Origin: Himantopus leucocephalus
Lineage: Eukaryota > Chordata > Aves > Charadriiformes > Recurvirostridae
Length of the DNA: 64,000 bases
Direction of reading: 5' to 3'
NCBI GenBank assembly: GCA_003993805.1
Contig: RSEF01000001.1
Location: forward strand, 77,594,664 to 77,658,663
Part shown: in pieces, positions 26,490 through 36,763 of the stretch
Numbering within the stretch: position 1 is the first letter of the stretch
Layout: every line of letters begins with the position of its first letter
Made by a program: the position numbers and the translations under genes
The notes under the pieces: model-generated
The model's input: the letters and a program-made list of their open reading frames with translations, nothing else
Told to the model about the DNA's origin: nothing
The model's database searches: none

Positions 26490-26640
26490 ACAGAGTCCCA
26501 ACTGCATTTAGACACCTACATAAGAGCTAAGATTTTCAAAATGCTCCTTCACCAAAAGCTCCCGTAACGGAATTTTATAACCATATTTTCAAAAGCACTC
26601 AACATTCAAAGCACTTTTGGAAATCTGGCCCCAGCTGTGA
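26490..26640. repeat. Palindromic non-autonomous element remnant
   Basis: ATTTTCAAAAGCACT near 26584 and AGCACTTTTGGAAAT near 26611 form inverted arms. CTGGCCCC follows the second arm. Upstream, TTAGACACCTACATAAG and AGATTTTCAAAATGCTCC repeat the same vocabulary. This matches an abundant old amniote palindromic repeat in which CTGATTTTCAAAAGTGCT is mirrored by AGCACTTCTGAAAATCAGGCC. The copy is decayed and abuts the CR1 fragment beginning about 100 bases downstream. Confidence 0.5.
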
Positions 26641-26734
26641 GCAGTGACCTCTCCTGGAAATCTGTTGAGATATGGCATGAAGGCATATGGAACATTGCAT
26701 TTAGTTACGGGAATCTTAATTACCAAAAACATAT

Positions 26735-26960
26735 TGACAAATTAGAGAGAGTTCAGAGAAGAGAAACAAAAATGGTCAAGGGACCAGTGGAATTTACATA
26801 TGAGGGAAGATAAAAAGAGCTTATACATGTATGGCTCATCCACGAGATAAATAAGAAAGAATATATGTTAAGACTCTACAAGTGTTCCTAATCTTGTGTG
26901 GAGAATGGGGAGGAACAAATTAAATGGGATATGAGGTTATAACTAGAGCTGCAAGTAAAG
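26735..26960 (+). mobile_element. Ancient CR1 LINE fragment
   Basis: The sequence AAATTAGAGAGAGTTCAGAG, then AAGAGAAACAAAAATGGTCAAGG and a TATGAGGGAAGATAAAAAG block, reads as the C-terminal part of a CR1 reverse transcriptase ORF: LEREFRE-like, then KMVKG, then YEGR-K. The corresponding text in younger CR1 is [22 protein letters not shown], which is visible in this window's minus-strand CR1 at 58138-58359. The frame is broken and the remainder decayed. The plus orientation and the older consensus suggest a different, earlier insertion. Confidence 0.65.
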
Positions 26961-29309
26961 AAGTAAAAAAAAATCATCTGGGTCTTCAACAGAGCACCCC
27001 GGCAGGGAGGTCAGTTAGGCAGTGAAACATGGTCTGAGGAGACAAAGTCCCATTGCTAGGGTTGTGTGAAAGTTTACCTGTGGGATATAGTTTGAATACT
27101 TTAGAGAAACCACTTTCAAACTAGATGATAATTTGAAGTTGTTGGCCTGAGTGGAAGTCTCTTTTGAACTAGCTAAAGTTGCTCTGATGGGATTAATATG
27201 AATTCCTGGAGAGAATCCAAAATTGAGCAAACTTTGGGCCCAATTTTTGTCACGTGTCAGGTAGCATACCACCTGACTGGAACCTGTACTGGGTCATAAC
27301 AGAGATACCATCTGAGTGTCATAACAGTCCACCATCTGGACTTTAGAGAAAAGAAGTGAAAACACCGAAAAACAAACCCAAGAAGTCAGTACACTGGAGG
27401 AATTAACTTGTGAGGAAAGTGTACATGCAAAAAAACCAGGTAGTGGGCTAGGAACTTGAGGGCAGAGTATTCCACTAAAGTTATTCAAACCAAATCAGGG
27501 CCCACTATTTCAGAGACTGTCAGGTTGCTAAGGCACATCATATCATTATTTTAAAAAAGTAGTAGGACTTCTGGCAGAAAAATCAGAAGTGTACATAAAG
27601 GTAGGTTTTGGAGGACCATGTGAGACTCACTGTTAGTCAGTGTAGTTCAATGCCTTGAGATGCAGGAATGAGGTTTGACAGAGTTATGACAGGAAGAACT
27701 GTGTTCATTGTCTGCTTCCAATATTATTCTGCCAGGTCATAAAGAAAGAACTCAGGTATTTACAACATTCTCTTATTTATTTATTTTTCATTCCAGATGG
27801 TTAAGTATTGCATATAACACTGTTGCCCTTATTACTATCTGTTGAACATTACCATATGAGTGCCAAAGATACATGATTTAAGAACACTTACCCAAATATC
27901 TTCCTGGATATAACATTATCAAGTGTTTAGATTTTTAAAATATTAAGAAACAGATCAATTTGAGAAAAAACATTGAGAATATATTTTCCAAAGTAAAAAA
28001 TCATCATTGACTCATCATATTTATTAAGCCTCATTCCATTATTGAAAGCGTTATAATGTATAGTTGCTGTTGCCCTGATCTCAAAGGAAATGCACACCAG
28101 ATTCCGACCACAAATAGTATTTTAGAACTATGGGAATTAAGAAGAATTGCAAATTGTGACCCATGAGATCAGGTAGGTCACCAAAACCCTGACTCAGATG
28201 AGGTGGCAAGCATGTGATTTTGTATACCTGTGTGTAGACATACCCTTGTACAGACAGCAATTAATTAGGCAATATACCTAGGCTTATAACGCAATCGCTA
28301 CTAACCTTGATTGATACCTGGAGGAAGTAAGGCAGGCAGGTGAAGCAAGCTGATCTGGGCTGCAGAGGGAGTAGTATCAGCCCTGTGCTAGTTCTCTTGC
28401 ACAAACTCCGTCTCACACCACGCAGCTGCTTGTGCCTGAGGAGCACGATGCACGATCAGCTACGCCAGCTGACACAAGAGGAAAGTCCAACTCTGGACGT
28501 GCACTGAGCCACAGTACTCGTCAACGCACAAACTGTAAACAGCCCTTTGAAAAGCCTTAAGAGGTTTCAGTCCTTGGGACCCCAAAGACATCCTTGAGCC
28601 ACAGAAATCAGACCTTGAGAGTCTGAGAGTCTTGTTTTCCCCTCTGCCTCAAGCCTCACTTTGCAAAGAGAAGGGCTAAAACTGCACATTTAGAAAAGGA
28701 AAGGAATCTAATTTCTGCTTCTAATCCTTGAAGCAGAGGGACTTCCAGAGGTGGCCTCCAAAAGGGCGGCTCCCAAGGAGATCTTCTTATATATCAGCCT
28801 CTCAGGCACTCATCCAGCCACAAGCAAGGCACAGTGACCCTGCAGCAGAGGGATGCCTGGGGCCATTACTGAGGTTCTGCAAGGAAGCCGGAGTTGTGAG
28901 TGTGGCACTTGCAGCAGTGTGGCAGCACCAACTTTACTGGTATTCACTGAAAAAGACTGGGAGCATCAGGTCAGAGTAATATCTGCATTATGCCTGCTCC
29001 ACGTGGGAAAGAAAAACAGACCATCTCAAGTAATTTAAATTCAGGGTCAGATTGTTTTAAAAAGTGACTGTTCGCTGGAGGACTCTAGCATCAGCCATTT
29101 TGAAAGAATGGCAGCCTTTTACCTTCTCTGGATAGAGCTCCAAAAAGGGGCAGTGTTGGGCAGGACTAATGACACAAAAAAGCTAAAGAGATCAGACAAA
29201 ATAGACCGATCAGAACATTCTGGGGCATTTTGTCAGTGAGCTTTTATTCATCTTTTCCTCTCCTACCTTGGCTAATTCTATAATCAATACAAATAAATTT
29301 TCCTCAGCA
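26961..29309. other. Unannotated non-coding sequence
   Basis: The stretch between the two ancient CR1 fragments holds no recognised gene or repeat. A T/A-rich TTATTTATTTATTTTTC run occurs near 27773. Around 28400-28520 CpGs are slightly more frequent than in neighbouring sequence. Confidence 0.5.
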
Positions 29310-29610
29310 AAACATAGTCCAAACCCGTGGAACCAACTGCTGCAGGAGGTCATCGAGTCAGATACTGTAGTAGTTAGATTTAAAAAAGGGCTGAATACAT
29401 TTTATGTCCAAACAACATCTGTACAGTCATCCAAGCTAAGATAATGGTGATGAAATTTCATGCTTGAGCGTGTAAAATGATTGCTACATCACTCAGAAAG
29501 GATTTTTTTCTTCCCAGGTAGAGGATTACACAATTGAGAAGATGCATTATAGAGGTTTCTGAGCTTGGTTTTTTTAGCTTTCTCCAAAGAGTGAAAGATC
29601 AGCTCATGGA
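29310..29610 (+). mobile_element. Ancient CR1 LINE 3' end fragment
   Basis: The opening block CGTGGAACCAACTGCTGCAG then GAGGTCATCGAGTCAGA, followed by AGATTTAAAAAAGGGCTGAA and ACAACATCTGTACAGT, follows old CR1 wording: GTGGAACTCACTGCCACAGG, GATCATCGAGGC, GATTCAAAAAGGG, then ATATCCACAGTTAT. Downstream TTCATGCTTGAGCGTGTAAA and a CCCAGGTAGAGGATTACACA block fit the same 3' untranslated region. Divergence is strong. It could be the 3' continuation of the fragment at 26735-26960, separated by later insertion or expansion, but the spacing makes independent copies as likely. Confidence 0.6.
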
Positions 29611-31006
29611 CCTCGCAGAATAATAACTTAGCTTTCCACTTCTCCTCTTCTCAAATATAATGAAGATCTTAAATGAGATGTTTCATTTCAGGGCCTCCAA
29701 GATTCTTTCATTCCCTCCACGCTGACTGATCTCACATGCAGGTAAAATAACTGAAGCAAATCTTAGCAGCTGCCAAGGTTACTAATTCACCCTCCTGACC
29801 CCAACAGGTGAGAGATGGTGAGTTTGCATACGAGCATGGAGAGGCCTGTGCCTGATATTTGATGCAACAGCTGGCTGCATTTCTCATGCAACTTGCATTT
29901 ACTGTATGTCTGGCTTCATTTAATTAGAAAACAAAACAAACAAACAAACAAAAAATTGATCTTCCTTCAGTAGTCAGTAACCTAACGATAATTTTGACCA
30001 TTCTTTCCTGTTTTCATCAGCTTAATTTAATTTCCAGAACTTAATCAAGGAATGAATTAGGCAGGGACAGAATATGTATCTAGCTAAAGATTTCTGTGCT
30101 ATCTTGCAGTAGATTTAATTCACTGGGAGTACGTAGGGGAGGAAACAGTGGGGTGGAACGACCGCCGAAACACTTAAAACCTCATTACCACATATCCCCA
30201 CTTCACCCTGAGAGCCCCCAGCCTGTCCATTATTGTCCTGCCTCTACTTTCTGTGGGACTTTGAAAAGAAAAGGTTCAAAGAGCAAGACTTTCATGCTCC
30301 CCTTTCCATGTCAAACACTTTCAACTCCTGATTTCAAAGTGCCACTCGCTTGCTGTTCAAAGGCCTGTGGACACGTAGGGGGTGAGATAGGAGTAAAAGG
30401 TTGCACTACAAAGCCTGCTGCATTCAGAGCAATACCCAGCTCGGAGATACAAATGGTAATATAAACTCAAGTACCTATCAATAAAACTGCCAATATATGA
30501 AAGGAGGGTTGGAAGAATTCTAAATGGTCTTTTTCTGCCCCCTCTCCTGCACTGGCATTGTGTTGTTACTGGTTTGGATAAAAGCCTAATTGATATTTTG
30601 AAGTGCAGCTTTTCCCTCTGTTGCAGTTACGACCAGGGGACCGTGGAAATGGGAGAGAAACTCGAACCCCAAATAAGTTAGCTAAGAATACCTAAAGAAG
30701 TTCCTACCAACATCTGAAAAACCTGCCTTGCTCTCGTTGAGTATTCATCTACCTCCCCTTCTCTCTCTGTATCCTTTTCATCTGCCTGCCCACAAGATTT
30801 GGAACACCATTAATTGGTCCTCAGGGAGGCTGACAGGCCTGTGCTTTTATGGCTCGATTCTTTGTATTGTACACATGTGGGCATCTCTCAGGAGATAAAC
30901 AAAGGGAAAACGTGCTGAAAAGGGGGGCAGAATTTGTATAAGACTAAACGCAGAACAAACCACCTCCTCAATTTACTGCTAATATCCTAAATTGCATGAA
31001 TAAATC
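29611..31006. other. Unannotated non-coding sequence, partly of conserved-looking composition
   Basis: A (CAAA)n run occupies about 29931-29955. Homeodomain-type ATTA cores (TTTAATTAG, CTTAATTTAATTTCC) cluster at 29915-30060. The 122-codon plus frame at 30096-30464 starts at a GTG and has no recognised domain, so it is not called as a gene. Confidence 0.5.
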
Positions 31007-31008
31007 CA

Positions 31009-31164
31009 CCCCCCTCCCCATCTTCCCTCTTCCCCACATCTGCTTCGCTTAATCTGCTTTTCCTGACCGCTACAGGCTCGTCTTCTGAGGAATTCCACCT
31101 CCCATTTGAAATCAAACAGTCTAACTCTTTTTTTGAGCCCCCCCCCTCCCCCTTCCCCTCCCCC
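31009..31164 (-). repeat. C-rich tracts with minus-strand G-quadruplex potential
   Basis: At 31138-31164 the plus strand has C runs of 9, 5, 4 and 5 separated by one or two T. On the minus strand this is four G runs with 1-2 base loops, a textbook G-quadruplex pattern. A looser set of C runs (6, 4, 3, 4) lies at 31009-31035. The intervening sequence is ordinary. No promoter or origin is demonstrated nearby. Confidence 0.7.
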
Positions 31165-31461
31165 TTGCCAACAAAAGAGTGAGGTGGTCTTACGGGAAGA
31201 TAAAAAGAATAGTTGATCATAAGAACTAACCTGGAGCCAACACCTTGGTCTTTCGTCCCTTCAGCAGTTTCTAAACCCTAAGCACCTGCAGCTAATTCTC
31301 ATGGCTTCCAGCCTTGGTCTTGGATTTGCTGAGAGTGAGAGAGTCTTTGGCACAGCTTTCACTGCTCAGGAAAAATAACCTTAACACACTCAGAGACACA
31401 CCGATGCACATGCAGCCGCGTGAACAAACGCACACAGACACTTTAGCGTCCATATGTGCTT

Positions 31462-31473
31462 GTGCACGTGCAC
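31462..31473. promoter_or_regulatory. Perfect 12-bp palindrome containing an E-box
   Basis: GTGCACGTGCAC is its own reverse complement and centres on CACGTG (31465-31470), the class of site bound by bHLH-zipper factors such as MYC/MAX and USF. It sits in a CpG-richer 115-bp patch. Binding is not shown. The site is also part of a loose CA/TG-rich sequence, which lowers its significance. Confidence 0.3.
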
Positions 31474-34166
31474 GTTTGTGGAGAAAGCTGTCTCTGTTAT
31501 ATGGAGGCGACCGTAATTCTTTAAAAAGTGTACTAGCAACCTGTACTGCTAACCAACAACATGCCAGAATTTCCTCCAAGTTTTTGTATTTACCAATAAA
31601 GCAGTCATGGGACATTTTTTTCCCCAGAGCCGGACATTCACAAAGGAATTCTGGACCAAGTCCTCCTGGTTTTACTCACAGCACATTTGATAGAAAGACA
31701 GGGATTTGTCCTCTTCTCGGATCTAAAACCACTGTGAATTTATGACTCAGACTCACAACTGGGAGGCAGGTGCACGAGTCCTTTTCTGTGCACCTCAGCA
31801 CATTGTAAAAGTCTGGTCCTTAGTGTCCATACTTAGAAGCTAAAACAACATAGGCAGAGCAGGACTTGGGAATCAAAATCCCGAATTTTCATCCCATCTT
31901 ATTGCTCCCCTTTCTCCCTCAGCTTGCCTGTATCCCATGGTTAAGTAAATCTGCCAGACATGGAAGCGCCTTTGAAACCTCTGACAGAGCAGGAGACTGA
32001 AACTACGTCTTTCATGGCTGGGAGGAGTGACTGACTCTGACTCCTAAACCTCTGTTTAAAACGTGGCACCATCTTCTACACTCTAATTTTCAAAGATAGC
32101 AGTGATTGGTTTGAAGGAAAGGGCCTAGGTAACCACAGTACTGAATATTGCCAAGAAAGGCATCTAAGGGAAAAGTGGAATTTATCATGCTCTTGTCCTG
32201 AGCTTTCTTCTTTGTTATGTTATGGAGCTCCTTGCTCAACATGCCAATTTTTGTGAATAATGCTCCAAGGCAGCTAACTTTTTCTTTCATGCAGGGACTA
32301 CATATATGCTGTGAATGCATTTTGGAGGTTGGACCCTTAATTTGAAGTTGATGGAGGCAGAGTGTATCGTAATGATGTAAATCAGTTTTTGATGCTAAGA
32401 CTTCGGAGCCTAGATCCTGTAGGACTTTTTGAAGATCTCAGCTATATGAAGGGCCTAGCTATATCTCTGACTCAGTTTAGACATCTGAAAAATTAGTAAA
32501 GCATTTTCCAGAAACAAACAGAGCTTTAAAATTCTTAGGGAAAAAGAAAATCCTATTTGCAGCTTGATTTTTTTTTTTAATCCACAAATGTTTTTATTCT
32601 TAACCTTTGAATATATACTCAACATTGGGGTACTATGGCTTGGTTTACATTGTTTCAAGGAGAACATGGCACAGGGTAATTTTTAAAAATTTATTTATTT
32701 TTTCCCAGAGGATAGCCTGTGAAAGCAAATTTCTGGATGGAAACTAGAGGAAAGGCCACAGTGACTGCTTTACATATGTCAGTTCTTGTTCTTCCAACCT
32801 TTTACTGAAGCATGGCAATTTCTACCTGGCTTTCATACCTTACTCAACAGCAGGAATTTCAGTGTGGGTTGTAAAACCTGCTTAAAAGCCTGTGTAATTT
32901 ACCTCATGTTGATTACCCTGTGTGGAACAGCTAATGGTACATGAGTTAATTAATCTATAGCTGCCTTGCCTGTCTGTGCTAATATAGTTGTAGTGGTTAT
33001 ATCTTTGAAAATCTTGAGATACAATTTTTTTAATCGTTGCCAGTGACTTCTGTGCACCTGGCACAGACAGACATTGAAATGACAGGCTGAGGTCTGATTT
33101 GATCCCAGGGTCTGAAGACATCTGTAACAGGAAAACTTCCTTGGAGAGTATTACATTCCTGCAAAGCAGTCACTGCTCGCAGCCTGAGAAGACCCTGCAG
33201 CCCGGCAGGGCAGATTTCAGGACAGGAGGAAGAGGGCTAAGAAAGACAGCAAGCTGCAAGATTTTGGTTCTGTATTGTTCTCACTATACCAGCTTGAAAA
33301 CTGAAGGGTAGTGTGAAAGGCCCCATGTGTTAATGCAGTTATATGAAATACTGTCACTATTAATTTCCTCTCGTATCCCTGGAAATGAGCTAAGCAACCA
33401 CTACTAAGCAAGTCTTCTATAAAACAAAAGTCACAATCTAAATCTGCTTATTCCTGACAACATCCCAGCTGCGTATAATGATATAAACGCAGTCCAGCCA
33501 CTGCTAACCACGAACCACCACTATGAGGAGCAGTGCTCCTCACTGCAGCCAGAGGAGCAAAGCACTGACATTTGGACGGTCACAAACTGCTGGAATTATT
33601 TGCAGACCCAGACCTCTCTGTAGCACCCATCAGAGATGTTCATTGAAGTGGCAGGAGGGAAGGGAGGGGAGAGGAGCCCAGCCCAGCTCTGGTTGATGAG
33701 TGGGACCTACCTCACTTTCCTCTTGAGAGCAACCGATGCTAGAACCGGACCGGGAATGACAAATGCATTTTTCAGCACATGGCAGGAGGGCTGGCTCCTA
33801 ATGCCACCCAACTCTTCTCTGCAGCTCGAGTCCATTTTTTTTTTTTTGGTTTGAAAACTGTAGTTCCAGACAGAGCAAAAGTGGCAGAGTTTATGTTTGC
33901 ATTTTGACTGTGTTTCTTGGCCACCTGTCTGTGGGCAGCAGAAAAACACAGCCATACCCCTTTATACATGACAAAGAGATCATTAAATATAGTTGTTTGG
34001 CACTGGCTTATAGCCTTTCTGGCAGCCAGTCCCAAAAATCAGTGTCTGGAGCCTGACCTTCAGAAACTGTGTGCCACTTTTCATGAATACAGGACAGGTG
34101 GCACAGCTTTTCCTTGTAATGCTTAAGAATACATCGTTGCACTAAAGTAGTCACTTTTCAACCCCA

Positions 34167-34196
34167 GCTGAAAATGCCCCTTTGGGGATTTTCAGC
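34167..34196. repeat. Inverted repeat, stem of about 13 bp with one bulge
   Basis: GCTGAAAATGCCCC and GGGGATTTTCAGC pair with a single bulged G around a TTT loop. The CTGAAAAT/ATTTTCAG vocabulary matches that of the palindromic repeats elsewhere in the window, so it may be the core of such a remnant and not an independent structure. Confidence 0.6.
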
Positions 34197-35804
34197 ATAT
34201 GGATAGTTACATTGAAAATCAATTCTTCTGACATTCAGAGCCTTCTTTTGGAGCGGTTTATTTGCTCTACTAACCATTTTAAGCCTCTGTGGCGCCTTCT
34301 TATTCACCATAACTGCTGGGCTTAGTATCTAGCTCATAAGCGTTATTTGATTTCAGTACCCTGTACATTGTGTCATCTTTTAAATTAATATAAAATTGCT
34401 TCAGCAGTCTCTTTCTTTGTGGTGGTGGGAAACCTCTTGTAGAAACCTGAGTGGTGATGGAGGGTGTAGGGCATTAAGGATCCATGATCCTCATCTCCTC
34501 TGGCGTCCTCCCTCCCGTGGTGCAGCTGTGGAGAGCTGCTCTCCCCAAGCTATCAGGTACATACCGAAGGCGCTTACTTTACCAGTGGTGACGAAAGAGG
34601 TACATAGCTCAGTTTACAGGTCCATTTCTGCTGGAATATGTAAGGCAAGTTATCTAAGGGAAAACTAAAGCAGCAAAATGTTGATTTCAAGAAAGCTGGT
34701 TGAATGAGAGTGGTTGTGGAATGTCACTCAGAAGACAAAATGCAGGCCACGGGTTCACTTGCAAGATGTCATCTTATACTGATAGGCCATAGAAAATACA
34801 ATGGATTACCTCCTTAGGGAAAGCTCCTTGAACTGAAGTGGTAGTAGCTTACTTTGGAAGGGAAAATGATCCCTGATAACAACTCTATTCTGCATATGTT
34901 ATAGCAATGGCAGCAATGGCTGCAAGTTTCTCCGTTGCTGCAATTCTGTTAGGGGCCAAATAAATCTATTCTTTTAGTTCAGTTAAATATTTTCTACCAA
35001 ACTTATTTTTCTATTGATTTTTTTTTTTAAGAATAAGCTTCCATCTGGTGAAATCTTTCAGTATTTTTAAAGAAAACAAACGAGAACAAAAATATTTATA
35101 CCAAATTTTGTTTCCTGAAAAGAAAAAAACCCTATAGATACCAATTTAGAATATAAAGATATTCTAAAATAAAATAAAAAAAATCTTATGAAGTAGAAGT
35201 TTATTTCAAAAACAGACAAGATTTTTAAAAACATGTTTAGTCTTGAAAATTCTCTTGCAATAAATGGGATTTCAATTTAGTCCTCTGCAGAAGAAGCTGT
35301 CCTTCCACTGAACCACACTCCCACTTTAAACTCTAATGTTCATTTCACCTGTGGATTTTCAAGGCCTCTTGTCTGTAACAGTAAAAATATGATTAGTTTT
35401 TCTAGAGTCAATGCTAAATTGCTACAATGCTCTGAAATTTGTTGTTATAGATGCTAAGAAATAATGCATCAGATAGCAGCTATCCAGAGACACCTTGGAC
35501 AGGTTATTTTTTCATTCAGGTGGAGTACCAGCAGCAAGAGAAAAAATCAAGCACCTGTTTTGGAAGATATGTTTTATACAGTAACTTACATAGTTAATCC
35601 TTTTTTTTTCTTGCCACGCTGGCCCAATCATTACAAATAATAGATTAGTATCCATAGAACAATGGACTATTTAAACATTTTTCTTATTTATTTTCTAATG
35701 TCTTACTGTGACCTTCTTGCCTTCTTCCCTCACTACCCTACATTTTGGCTGAAGTCGCTTTAAGATGTGGAAGTTACATCAGCAATTTCACCTACTCTGA
35801 AATC

Positions 35805-35905
35805 GCCTCATTCTGCCCTGATTTATACCCCATGAAATCCTATTGCCCTCAGGGGGTTTCTGCACAGTGTAAGGCTGGACAGAGTTTGATCCAGAATGTT
35901 AAATA
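35805..35905. repeat. Palindromic amniote repeat remnant
   Basis: CATTCTGCCCTGATTTATAC, CCCATGAAATCCTATTGCCC and a TGCACAGTGTAAGGCTGGAC block ending in TTTGATCCAGAAT correspond phrase by phrase to an old repeat: GATTCTGATCTCAGTTACAC, CCATTGAAGTCAATGGAGT, TTACACAGTGTAA, then GATCAGAATC. Both end blocks (ATTCTGCCC and GATCCAGAAT) are roughly inverted with respect to each other, as expected. Confidence 0.45.
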
Positions 35906-36055
35906 CTGGAGCATCAAAGTTATAGGTTTATTGCAATTATTATTGGTCCCTATTGGTTATTTACTTATGCTGTATCTCAGCTACAGTTAAATTCTATGCT
36001 ACAAGGTACATGGGGAGAAATAAAAGCACAAATAGCAAGTGAGTGGATTGATTTG
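35906..36055. other. Unannotated spacer
   Basis: Short A+T-rich spacer between two repeat remnants. No feature is recognised. Confidence 0.5.
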
Positions 36056-36200
36056 GAATGGGCTTGAACCTATTTTTATACCCCAGGACACTGCAGAGGC
36101 AGAGGGATTTTCAAGGCTCCCCACAAAGTGGCTTAAGATTTGGGATTTTGAGTTGTCCTAAAAAAGCTGCTCTATCAACTGAGGCATCTCACCTGCTGAT
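36056..36200 (-). repeat. Possible tRNA-like repeat remnant
   Basis: Read on the minus strand, GATGCCTCAGTTGATAGAGC (36178-36197) resembles a tRNA D-arm/A box. GGTTCAAGCCC (36060-36070) is a perfect match to the B-box consensus. The boxes are about 110-140 bases apart, too far for a tRNA, so this would be a rearranged or chance arrangement. No SINE family is assigned. Confidence 0.25.
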
Positions 36201-36664
36201 ACACAAGGGGGCTCAACTTTCTCAGTCTCAGAGGCTGGGGTGGGTGCTGGGGCCACCACACGTCTCCCTGCTGTGCCTTGCTCACTGATGAAGCTCTTCA
36301 GAGGGACAGGCACTTCCTCAGTCACTTGGGTACCTTCACCAAAAAAACCCAGTAGTTTTGATTCCTTCAGCACCCCTGGTAATGTGCTTCTGAAGTCTAA
36401 GGGGCAAATCTTGGTCACATTTAAGTTAACTGTGTCAGGAGAAGGGTTCCATCCTAAATTACTAAACGTTTGCCTCAAGATTTTCATATCTAATCACAAA
36501 TTTAATAATATGGTATTATACATAACTGACCTTTTATTACAGATTCCCTTAACTGTGCTCCAGAAGTTAAGATAGAATTGAGAAACTAAAATCATACCTA
36601 ATTATGTACTATTTCCACCCTTAGAAATTTTTTGTAGTATGTGAGCTCTATTGAGCTCGCAATA
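36201..36664. other. Unannotated non-coding sequence
   Basis: Opposed open frames at 36158-36487 (minus, 109 codons) and 36240-36575 (plus, 111 codons) overlap across the same bases. Both lack recognisable domains, so neither is accepted. Confidence 0.5.
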
Positions 36665-36665
36665 T

Positions 36666-36763
36666 AACTCACTACAACTCACTACACAACTCACTCACAC
36701 AACTCACTACAACTCATACTACAACTCACTACAACTCACTACAAGCTCACTACAACTGCTACA
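36666..36763 (+). repeat. Imperfect tandem repeat of about 10 bp (ACTCACTACA)
   Basis: About ten units of ACTCACTACA and its variants (CACAACTCACT, ACTCATACTA, AGCTCACTAC) run in tandem for about 98 bp. Indels between units show slippage. It is preceded by GAGCTCTATTGAGCTCGC-like sequence that contains two GAGCTC sites. It is a likely length-polymorphic locus, with no coding meaning. Confidence 0.85.

Larger units (their letters stand above)
31165..35804. other. Unannotated non-coding sequence, 4.6 kb
   Basis: It begins with a CpG-richer patch (31399-31514, nine CpGs by eye) including the palindrome GTGCACGTGCAC at 31462-31473. T runs occur near 32569, 33837 and 35018. The 143-codon plus frame at 31314-31745 starts at a TTG, is opposed by a 107-codon minus frame, and shows no domain. 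A hairpin at 34167-34196 is listed separately. Confidence 0.5.

Noticed and set aside
30096..30464. 122-codon plus-strand open frame
   Set aside because: It begins at GTG, has no family signature, and no donor/acceptor pair fits an exon.
31314..31745. 143-codon plus-strand open frame
   Set aside because: It starts at TTG, is opposed by a 107-codon minus frame, crosses a CA/TG-rich tract and has no recognisable domain or splice context.
36056..36200. A functional minus-strand tRNA
   Set aside because: The A- and B-box-like words are over 100 bases apart and no cloverleaf can be drawn. It is kept only as a low-confidence repeat remnant.
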